Shown here: positions 54,300 to 64,000 of the stretch, in pieces
Layout of the letters: every line of letters starts with the position of its first letter
Position numbering within the stretch: position 1 is the first letter of the stretch
NCBI GenBank assembly: GCA_958496175.1
Contig: OY292276.1
Span: 11,488,001 to 11,552,000 of the forward strand
Length of the DNA stretch: 64,000 nt
From: Sisyra terminalis
Taxonomy: Eukaryota > Arthropoda > Insecta > Neuroptera > Sisyridae
Reading direction: 5' to 3'
Made by a program: the position numbers and the translations under genes
Notes under the pieces: generated by a model
What the model was told of the DNA's origin: nothing
Databases searched by the model: none
Seen by the model: the letters and a program-made list of their open reading frames with translations, nothing else

Positions 54300-55700
54300 T
54301 CAACAACAAAAAAAAATGAATTTATTTATTCTTCGAATATTTATTTTACTTATATGTGTTGAGTTACGAATGCTGGAGTTAAGGAAGTAAAGAAAAAAAA
54401 TTTAGGATTTTTTTTGCCAATCCATGGGAAATTGTTTATGATTTGGTTTTATTTTACATTCTTTTCCACAAAATTGATTCAATTTTTTTATTTAGTATGG
54501 TAAGGGAAAAAAGCAAATTTTCATAAGGAAAATCAAGAAATTTGTGCTGAAGAAAGTAGCCATAATTTCAAGACAAAAAAAAATATATTACAACAAAAAA
54601 ATGAATTTTTTTTCCTCGAATATTTATTCGAATTGTATTTGTTAAGTTACGAATGTTGGATTTAAGGAAGTAAAGAAAAAAAATTGAGGATTTTTTTTTT
54701 GCCAATCCATGGGAAATTGTTTATGATTTGGTTTTATTTTACATTCTTTTCCACAAAATTGAATCAAATTTTTTATTTAGTTAAGGGAAAAAAGCGAATT
54801 TTCATACGGAAAATCAAGGAATTTTTGTTGAAGAAAGTAGCCATAATGTCAAGGCAAAAAAAAAAATATTTCAACAAAAAAATGAATTTATTTTCTTCGA
54901 GTATTTATTCGAATTGTATGTGTTAAGTTACGAATATTGGATTTAAGGAAGTGAAGAAAAAAAATTTAAGATTTTTTTTTGCCAATCCATGGGAAATTGT
55001 TTATGATTTGGTTTTATTTTACATTTTTTTCCACAAAATTGAATCAATTTTTTTATTTAGTAAGGGAAAAACGCGAATTTTCATACGAAAAATCAAGAAA
55101 TTTGTGCTGAAGAAAGTAGCCATAATTTCAAGGTAAAAAAAATATATTTCAACAAAAAAATGAATTTTTTTTCTTCGAGTATTTATCCGAATTATATGTG
55201 TTAAGTTACGAATGTTGGATTTAAGGAAGTAAAGAAAAAAAATTTAGGCTTTTTTTTTGCCAATCCATGGGAAATTGTTTATGATTTGGTTTTATTTTAC
55301 AGTTTTTCCACAAAATTGAATCAAATTTTTTATTTAGTATTGTAAGGGAAAAAAGCGAATTTTCATACGGAAAATCAAGGAATTTTTGTTGAAGAAAGTA
55401 GCCATAATTTCAAGGCAAAAAAAATATATTTCAACAAAAAAATGATTTTTTTTTCTTCGAGTATTTATCCGAATTGTATGTGTTAAGTTACGAATGTTGA
55501 ATTTAAGGAAGTAAAGAAAAAATATTTAAGATTTTTTTTACCAATCCATGGGAAATTGTTTATGATTTGGATTTATTTCACATTTTTTTCCACAAAATTG
55601 AATCAATTTTTTTTATTTAATAAGGGAAAAACGCAAATTTTCATACGGAAAATCAAGGAATTTTTATTGAAGAAAGTAGCCATAATTTCATGGCAAAAAA
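54300..55700. repeat. Tandem array, five units of ~281 bp
   Basis: The anchor ccaatccatgggaaattgtt occurs at 54417, 54702, 54982, 55260 and 55541 (spacings 285, 280, 278, 281). Each unit also has gagtatttat, gttaagttacgaatgttgga and gaagaaagtagccataat. Short recurrent plus-strand ORFs are a by-product of the repeat. Confidence 0.9.
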
Positions 55701-55777
55701 AATAATTTTACAGCAAAATATTGCACAAATTCTTCAAAAAATTACTTTCGACTTAAAAATCAATTTAAGGTGCATAT

Positions 55778-57300
55778 TTGTCATTAATATTTTGGGAAAA
55801 TAATCCTGAAACATTAAGCAAATAGCCTTCAATCTTGTACCGAATGTTTTTCGTTTTTTCTGCCTCAAGAGATCCAGAATTCCAATTGATTTTCTGCCTC
55901 TTTTCTTGAGATCTTCCAATTTCCCTCTTATAAATCCTTGAATCCTTTTCGTTTCAGAATATGATCTAGATATTTAGCTTTTCTTTTCACCAATAAAACA
56001 CCAATTGGCCATCGAAATTGTTAAGTTTTTATTTATTGATTTTTGTTTGCAATAAAATAGTTTACGAATAATTCATTATAATACAGAACTTGGAGATTAT
56101 ATCTCCCCCAAAAAGTACGTAGAAGCTAATTATTTTATTTGGTGATAGATAAGGTCTCAAACATGTTTTCGACCAAAAATTCCGCCACCAGAGAGCGCTG
56201 CGTTTCCCCATAAAATTGATTTTCCCAAAAAAAAACCCTTTTTTCATTATAACTTTTGAACCGTGCTAGATTCAAATAAAATAGTTCTTATCAAAATAAA
56301 AGCTGAGAAAATTTCCTATAAAAAGGTTCTTTATATTTGTCATTAATATTTTGGGCAAATAATCCTGAAACATTAAGCAGATAGCCTTCAATCCTGTACC
56401 GAATATTTTTCCTTTTTTTCTGCCTCAATAGATCCAGAATTCCAATTGGTTTGCTGCTTTTTTTCTTGGGATCTTCCAATTTCCCTTCTATAAATCCTTG
56501 AATCATTCTTCTCCCTTCAGAATATGATCTAGATATTTAGATTTTTTTCACCAACAAAATGCCAAATAGCCATCGAAATTGTTAAGTTTCTATTTATCGA
56601 TTTTGCAATAAAATAGTTTACGAATAATTCATTATAGTACAGAACTTGAAGCTAATTATTTTATTTGGTGATAGATAAGGTCCCAAACATGTTTTCAACC
56701 AAAAAATCCGCCACTAGAGAGCGCTGTGTTTTTCTTTAAAATTGACTTTCCCAAAAAAAATTCTTTTTTCATTATAACTTTTGCACCGTGCTAGATACCA
56801 ATAAAATAGTTATTATCAAAATGAAAGCTGAGGAAATTTCCTACAAAAAAGGTTCTTTAACAATTTTCCATAAATGCTATAGTTTGACGGGAAATTGATG
56901 TCGAAAGTGCTACTGTTATTTTGCATGAGACCAGATCGCAAACTACATATTACGAAAACTTTGATTTCTTGTCAAATGTTTAAGTTTTTACTAAAAATCC
57001 AAATGGATCTTTAAAAGTGATAACTTGTATTACAATTTTATCTATTTTATAACGTTTGATTATTTTTGGAACTAAAACAAAATCCGCCACTAGAGAGCGC
57101 TGCGTTTTCCTGTAAAATTGACTTTCCCAAAAAAAATCCTGTTTTTAATTATAACTTTTGAACCGTGCTAAATACAAACAAAATAGTCATTATCAAAATG
57201 AAAGCTGAGGAAATTTCCTATAAAAAAGGTTCTTTAACAATTTTTCATAAATGCCAAGATTTGGCCGAAAATTGATTTCGAAAGCGCTAGTGTTATTTGC
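55778..57300. repeat. Second tandem array, ~545-560-bp unit, 2.5 copies
   Basis: ttgtcattaatattttggg at 55778 recurs at 56336, and ccgccactagagagcgctg-type sequence occurs near 56182, 56708 and 57084. Each copy includes a ggttctttaacaatttt block after cctacaaaaaa, recalling the motif of the TA-flanked fold-backs. Two paralogous short minus-strand frames (LDLLRQKKRK) come from the repeated part. Confidence 0.75.
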
Positions 57301-58098
57301 ATGAGACCAGATCGCAAATTACATATTACGAAAACTTTGATTTCTTGACAAATATGTACGTTTTTGCTAAAAATCAAAATGCATCTTTAAAAGTGATAAC
57401 TCTAATACAATTATGTACATTCATTTTATAACTTTTGATTATTTTTGGAACTAAAAAAAATCGATGATAAATGCATTTTTTTTATAAATTTCCCGTTTTT
57501 CAATAGTTACGTCTGCAGGAAAAATCGTATAATCAAATATTATCCACCAACTTGAAAAACTCAATTTTAGACTTTGTACTATGATGTATTCAGAGTGAAG
57601 AAAGAACATTGATAAATAGAAATGCTATCATCGTGAAAACCCTTAAATTTATTTCCTTTTTGTCTTTCCTGTAAAAAATGAGAAAAAAAAAACTATAAGA
57701 AATTGAAATTTTTCTCAGATATGATATATACAGTATACTGCACTTGGGGAGAGGGATTTTTGTCTGGAATCATGTTTGGGACCTAATCTATCAAATAATA
57801 AACTTTTTTGGGAAGTTTACTTATAAATTTCACTTTCACAACAGCTGTAATATTTATAATTATTTTTGATACAAAAATATGTAATCAAATTCTATGACCA
57901 TTTAGGTATTCGATTTTTTCTTCAACTCAAATTCCTTAACTTTCCAAACCAAAATGCGCTTTTTTTCTTTGAAGTTATCCATAGAAACCTGTAGACTTTG
58001 ATGCCTAAAGTTGCAATTTTTCTTATATATTCCAATAAAATTAATATTCAATTAAGAATGTGAATAATGAGAATTTGGACATAAGACGCATCAATTAG

Positions 58099-58832
58099 AG
58101 TAAGAAGTTTTATATTTCATATAATTTTTAAATCGATTTTTTAAAAAAAGTTTTTTTTTTGTCACTTATGGAATTTTATTTAATTATTTATTAATTTAAT
58201 TATTTTTTGTCACTTTTGCTTTTGAACCAAATTCTTCTAATTAATATTTAGATTTGAATTAGACGTGATCGTAAATCAGCGATATTATGTATTGAATCCG
58301 TAAATTGAATAGTAATCCATACTTCTAACGTCCAATTATCAAAATTAAAAATGTGGATTACGGGAATTTGGACATAAATGCATCAATAGACTATTTAAAG
58401 TGGCGACGTTTCGTATATTTATTTATACTTCTTCAAGCAACTGAAGAGCAAAAAAAATGTCAATCAATAATACAAACAAGTTAATAACATTAACAACCAA
58501 TAAATCATACCTTCATAATTCCTACTGTTTATTTCAGTTTTTTTCAGTTTCTTGAAGAAGTATAAATAAATATACGAAACGTCGCCACTTTAAATAGTCT
58601 ATTGATGCTTTTTATGTCCAAATTCCCGTTATTGGACGTTAGCAGTATGGATTACTATTCAATGTACGGATTCAATACATAATATTGCTGATTTACGATC
58701 ACATCTAATTCCAATCTAAATATTAATTAGAAGAAATTGGTTCAAAAGCAAATGTATTCCATAAATGATAAAAAGAAACTTTTCTTAAAAAAAAACGATT
58801 TAAAAATTAGATGAAATATAAAACTTCTTGCG
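58099..58832. repeat. Fold-back element with paired hammerhead-like cores
   Basis: The arms run from agtaagaagttttatatttc to gaaatataaaacttcttgcg and meet near 58490. Both arms hold TTGAAGA, A, GTATA, loop AATAAA, TATAC, GAAACGTC (minus 58407-58437; plus 58551-58581). Helix II and the cleavage side are intact, but core C3 is T in both arms, so activity is doubtful. Confidence 0.8.
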
Positions 58833-60009
58833 ATATTACCTAAGTCTCCGATTACTCTTCAATCTCTATAGTCTTCACCACATACTACTTATGCAAACCA
58901 AGTGCACTCATTTCCCTCGATAGTTATCTATTGGAACGAAATTTCCCATACACATAAATCGACTTTTTCCATAAATAATCAATTAGTATAATGCAGTCGT
59001 TTTGAGTTAATTAAACAAATGCATTTTTACTTCTCAGTCTTATGCAACATTTCCAACATAAAAAAACATTACAGGAATCCAAGAAATTCAATTTGATATT
59101 CGCATAAATTGCACCGATGCACTTATTATTCCACTCATATTTTCGAAAAGAATAAATAAAATTAATACAAGTTTTTAATGTTGATTGAAATTCTCGACTG
59201 ATTGTTGTGAGAGGAAATACGAGGAAACTAACTATTGCCCTAGTATTTCTCATTTGGTTGTATATTTAGAATATTAATTTAAACGACACACATGCAGTTG
59301 ACTGGAAAAATACACTAAATTTTTGACACCTTTTTTTTGTTGTTGGACAAATGTGTTCTTTCTATGATCTTCCAAATCCCTTGGGACCCATAATATTGAC
59401 AAAGGGTCGTCGTCTAAGAACTGAGCCAAGACAAATAATGAATTGAATAAATCAACAGGTATGGGAAGCTTGGGTCAACAATAGACTACAGTTGAGGTTT
59501 AAGGTGCAACATCAAGAACAACAATTGACATAAAATAAAGTGCATACCGGTGTTATGTATAAGTTACTCAACGTTATTGCCTTCTTTTACGAGTACAGGT
59601 ATCCTTCAATTTATACGTTACATAAGAACCATTTTGTTGAAAATGAAACATTGAAGAATTTAAAAGAATTTTTGAAGTGAAAACTTCTTTAGCATTGTTG
59701 TGACTTGAAATTTTATGAAACGGAAACGGAAAGCGGCAATAAAAAGAAAAACATATACATAAATCTATAAGATTTAACATGAGAAAGAATGAGGTAGAAA
59801 ACATTAGTATTTCTTATGGTTGTGCGCGCCTGCGTATTACGCTACTTGAGAATAGTTTTCATAGCGACCAATAACAACCGTGTTAAATTGCTTATTATAA
59901 TTGTGAGCATAAACATTTCATTATTTTAATAAAATTAATTTTCAAGTTTGCCGTAAATGAATACGAATTATTGTCATGACTATCAAAAAAAAGTAAAGAA
60001 AACAAGGCT

Positions 60010-60150
60010 ATAAGGACGTCAAAAAGTTCAACAAAACGTGTTCGTGAATTTCGGGCACGCCGAAAAGCATTATTAAATAAGAAAAATAATAATTCTCATA
60101 CGTTTAATAATGATTCGACTGTACAAAATAGTAAAAATGATGCTAGTAAG
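60010..60150 (+). other. Short coding-like fragment with a strong splice donor
   Basis: A forward frame reads SKSSTKRVREFRARRKALL followed by an Asn/Ser-rich tail, then GTAAGTAC, a strong donor match. VREFRARRKA-type basic stretches are common in arthropod transposon proteins, and the neighbouring palindrome has THAP-like coding arms, so I favour a transposon exon over a host exon. Confidence 0.35.
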
Positions 60151-60339
60151 TACTTAAATATTTTCTAATCGCATATTTGTCCTTAATCACGAAATTTCAA
60201 TAAAATAAAAGCTAATTTAAAATTAATTCTGATATCACATAATATTACGAACTGTTTTTCAAGTGCTACTCAAATGAATTTACAGCCGATTCCTTAGGTA
60301 CCTACTCAGAATTTCGTTGAAATAAAGTTGCTCATGAAG

Positions 60340-61627
60340 AATTTCGTTAAAAATTTGGTAATTTTGTTTTATCGCGGCTTTTCTCAAAAAAAATCGTAGA
60401 CACATAAAATTAGTCTTAAAATGTTCAGAACACTTAAACATGCAATATTCCGGTGGCGGAAATGTAACTTCTATTATAGTTTTTCCAAAATAAAGCCAAA
60501 AAAAAAAATGCATTATAACAGACTTTAATAGACGTCAAAGTAATTATTAAACTCATTTACTTTCAAGCGCATTAATGCACATGCGCGTAATGCACATACG
60601 CATGTGCATTAGAACAAGCAGATAGAGCAGATATCTATTTGAAGCAAATTTGAAAAAGCCCGGCAATATCTATATGAAACTGTTAATTGAGAAATATTGA
60701 AAATTTGGTTGTTTTGATTCTTGTTGATTTGATTTTGATTCAATTTTCGCAAATAAATTGCGCCATAATGGTTATGATCCCCGTTGCCTTAGTTGATCCA
60801 GGAGAATACCCGAAAATCGTTATATTTTTCATTATAAAGGATTGCTATAATGGAACTTTTAACGAATTAAAAATGAAATCTGTCGTAAAACAAAACTCGT
60901 GTTTAGTCTCGCAACGTAATATTATTGGTCTACCTTCAATTACTTAAGATTTAACAATAAAAAGATAAAAGGAACAAAATAAACATGGACTAATTTCAAA
61001 TACTAAATAGAATTTTTTTCAACTATTAAATTTTTATTAGTAATTTATATACAAATAATTATATGACAACGTCCCATTTTCTATTCCGGTTTTAATTCAA
61101 TTCGCGAATAAATTGGCCCTCATAAAATTTAGCACTAAAGGAGAAATTAGAAGATGTTCGAGGTGAATTAACAAACCAAATATCGAATAAATTCGCGAAT
61201 TGATTTAAAACACCATACAGTAACGTTAATAAAAGCTATTTCTAAAATAAAATTATGTAACCTGTTGGTCATTACTTCGTATCAGATATTTTACTGTAAT
61301 TTGGTTAACTTTTACTTTCCCGGGCGCTTTGTCAAATTAAATTCATATTTGTTTTCTTTGTCATTTTTGCATCTCTTTGTTTTTATTGCACATGCGTACT
61401 TGTAAGGAAATACTTTGTAGTTACTTTGACGTCGATTAAAGTCTACTATAATGGTATTCTTTTTTAAGCTCTTTTGTAATAATTGTGAAGAAAATTATAG
61501 TTCCACCACCGGAATATTGCATTTTTAAGTGTTCTGAACATTTTAAGACTAATTTTATGTGCCTACGATTTTTTTTGAGAAAAGCCGCGATATGACAAAA
61601 TTACCAAAAATTTTTTAACAATATGTT
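60340..61627. mobile_element. Inverted-repeat element whose arms encode a THAP-like fragment
   Basis: The left arm (about 60345-60590) and the right arm (about 61385-61625) are complementary. Read towards the centre-distal side, both give PPPEYC(M/I)FKCSEHF, KTNFMCLRFFLRKAA. CSEHF is the C-terminal zinc-ligand motif of THAP domains (P-element-type DNA binding). The remaining domain is not recognisable. A 12-bp perfect hairpin (aatgcacatgcg / cgcatgtgcatt) lies at 60574-60610. Confidence 0.5.
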
Positions 61628-62702
61628 CGGTCATAATATGTGATCCTTTTGTGAACGATTGTGATTCCAACGAAATTTAAAACCACAATGCCCAGGACAT
61701 GAAGATCTTTTATGGATAATAATTAAAAATTCTAATGCAAATGATAATATTTTACTGTGCTGCACATATTTTCAAGCAATCGAGAAAAATGTAATTCCAA
61801 CGGTATCCAAATACAATAGTTTCAAATATTAAACGATACCTGCATCTTTACCACCACTCGATTTATATCATAGTTCCATTATCATAAGCTATCGTATGAT
61901 TTATCGAAAATGCAAATTTGGATTGAGTATAAATTTATATTATATAGATGTTAATAAATAGTAAAATAAACCCTACAATTATCCTACTCATAAAATCTTA
62001 CATTCATCTCAATATCTTGAAGTTCATCTTTTTTGAAGGTTTCACTTCTACCGCGTGTGAATTGCACACATTTGTTTTTCTTTTATTAATCTCTATTTTC
62101 CTTTATGCGTCATTTAATAGATCAGATCCATAACTAATAGACCAAAACCTACTATAGCAAAAATTTTCCTTTTGAATACAAAATAATCTATTGGTACTTC
62201 TTATTTTTCTGTTAACGGAATGCTTTGATAGGAAGTTAAATAATACTTTCAATTTATGATTAAATTTAATTAAATAATTGAGGATATTCTTATTGATAAC
62301 AAAGTTTGTGAATGTTGAACTTTGTTCATTGATGAAGATAAGAACTACTCGGAGACAAAGAAATAAACATTTAGATCTCCGCCTTTAATTATATCTAATG
62401 TATTTCACAAAAAAAGAAGATATTTATTTTCTCATACTACAATTCTATAAAATCGATTTGTTTTATTGGATTCCTAAAGAATCTTAAACAAAAATATTGA
62501 TTTATGAATTTCCTACAGCCATATTAAGATAATAAAGTCGTAAAATGGAGGGATAGAGGAATAAGTTGGTATCAGACATTCAATATAAAATATAAGGTTG
62601 GAAAAAAGAATTCCTTTATTTCACTGAAAGATTTTTCCATAAATCCCCATACTCGGTTTAAATTGTATGTATATTTTTTAAAAAGAATATATATATATAT
62701 TT

Positions 62703-63290
62703 GGAATGACCAAGGTATATTCTTATAGAAAATTGAACGATCTACAAAAAAGGTCTCTGGCAAGTTTTTGATATATTTATTCCTTCAAAAGTTATTCGAG
62801 ATCAAAGTTGAACTAAAGAGAAATTTTAATATTTTTTCAATTTTTTGACGCAACCATCAATTTTATGAGAAAATTTTATAGGACATTTTTTGTAGAGCAC
62901 TTTTTTTTCTATAACTTATCTTTATACAAGTTTTTGATATTTTTCACAGGTCCTAAGTTATTTACATTAAACTGAAAATTTGCTGAATTATTATATTTTT
63001 AACATAAAAATTATTTTTTTTATTTTAATTAAATAACTTAGGACCTGTAAAAAATATCAAAAACTTTTATAGAGATAAGTTATAGAAAAAAAAGTGTTCT
63101 ACAAAAAATGTTCTATAAAATTTTCTCAGAAAATTGATGGTTGCGTCAAAAAATTGAAAAAATATTAAAATTACTCTTTAGTTCAAGTTTACCTCGAATA
63201 AGTTTTGAAGGAATAAATATATCAAAAATTTGTCAGAGACCTTTTTTGTAGATCGTTCAATTTTCTACAAGAATATATCTTGGTCATTCC
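62703..63290. mobile_element. Giant fold-back element A5 (divergent)
   Basis: ggaatgaccaaggtatattc pairs with gaatatatcttggtcattcc; the arms meet near 62995. It contains cgatctacaaaaaaggtctc and agagaccttttttgtagatc, the same motif as in A1-A4. The outer motifs (cttaatattaatattaag at about 63395, then a poly-T block) continue to about 63490, so the full element may be longer on the right. Confidence 0.75.
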
Positions 63291-64000
63291 AAAATATTGT
63301 CACCACCATGAGCTATAAAATTCCAAAGTGCAAGAAAATATTGTTCCCATGATATTTAAATGGAAAATCGAAATTTGCGATGCGGCACTTCTTAATATTA
63401 ATATTAAGAGCTTAAACTTTCACAGGATTTTTTTTTGTCATTCCCAACAATATTTTCGATATAATTAAGAAAAAAAATAATTCATCATTTTTTGTGAATA
63501 TCATATATATATTGTTATATTCACTAAACAGTGCATACTACATACATCTGGATTGAACAAAAAAAAAATGCAATTGCGCATGTGCTCAATCGGGTAACTT
63601 CTGTTGTATGTAAAATATGAAACATATAAATTACGCGAGATAATCTATGTTTTTAAAAGCAAAAGTAAAAAAAATATTATCCCGTTTCTTAACAACAAAC
63701 TATTCGTTTATATTTTGAGACTTAAAATAGTAAAGTAATCAAATATTTTAAATCATAATAATAATATAGGCAAACGTATATAATATGTATGTATCTCGGC
63801 AAAGAGAGAGATCAAATATTTTAATACATACGTGTAAGTGAAAACCAAATATAATTATCTTAAATTTCAAACCGTTCATTGTTGTCATGGTGTCAACTGT
63901 TATATCGATTTCATTCAATAGATCGCTATATGCATATTTTTTAACCAATAAAAGACATTATTTATATGAGGAAAAACTAATTTTTAACTAAGAAAATTGA

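Larger units (their letters stand above)
51677..64000. other. Repeat-rich interval to the window end
   Basis: No confident exon was found. It contains a transposon-derived pseudogene (52498-53307), arrays (54300-57300), palindromes (58099-58832, 60340-61627, 62703-63290) and unassigned AT-rich DNA. The segment 53534-53890 is GC-richer with an 89-codon minus-strand frame that I could not assign. 59000-59830 has mixed composition but no gene signal. Confidence 0.5.

Noticed and set aside
54684..55136. Recurrent ORFs with IHGKLFMIWFYF
   Set aside because: They arise from each unit of the 281-bp tandem array, are out of phase between units, and have no domain.
1..64000. CRISPR arrays, bacterial operons, prophage
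   Set aside because: The DNA is clearly eukaryotic, with introns and snRNA; the tandem repeats are satellites, not spacer-repeat arrays.

Overview
The window is AT-rich animal nuclear DNA (roughly 70% A+T by eye), almost certainly from an arthropod and most likely an insect. The evidence is a Drosophila-like U1 snRNA, a spliced THADA/Trm732-family gene, a spliced neuralized (neur) gene, GT-AG introns of about 50-60 nt, and dense decayed DNA transposons. The insect order cannot be settled from sequence alone.

Layout: (1) 1-3503 holds one U1 snRNA gene (510-672, +) and old interspersed repeats. (2) 3504-19243 (+) is a complete THADA homologue, reconstructed here as 20 coding exons and about 1741 residues, close to the length remembered for the fly protein. 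Fourteen of its 19 introns are about 49-62 nt. The other five are 1.3-2.4 kb, and each is filled by a transposon or giant palindrome. (3) 19247-20992 is the tail-to-tail interval with neur. (4) 20993-39119 (-) is neuralized: three coding exons, 651 residues, two NHR domains and a C-terminal RING, with a 16.1-kb first intron full of MITEs. (5) Around 39.4-39.65 kb is a GC-richer promoter. On the other strand it may drive a second, unidentified gene whose first two coding exons I place at 39618-39651 and 51619-51676. (6) 39.65-64 kb holds a mariner-like shell, fold-back elements, several tandem arrays with 277-290 bp monomers (one carrying a perfect CRE octamer in every unit), a decayed transposon ORF and further palindromes.

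The most interesting signal is a set of hammerhead ribozymes that I could fold by hand. They belong to at least three sequence families and sit inside palindromic elements. Their cores keep CTGANGA, an extra A, a helix II hairpin, GAAA, a short self-complementary helix III and NUH, with helix I pairing. One family shows a compensatory G-C to A-U change in helix I. Two of them are in sense orientation within one THADA intron. A second signal is a superfamily of TA-flanked giant fold-backs (0.9-1.4 kb) that share conserved internal motifs but have no coding capacity.

The two main genes are not functionally linked. THADA is the tRNA-modification partner (Trm732-like) and SERCA-associated metabolic regulator; neuralized is the Notch-pathway E3 ligase for Delta. 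All exon structures are read by eye from splice signals, frame and family similarity.
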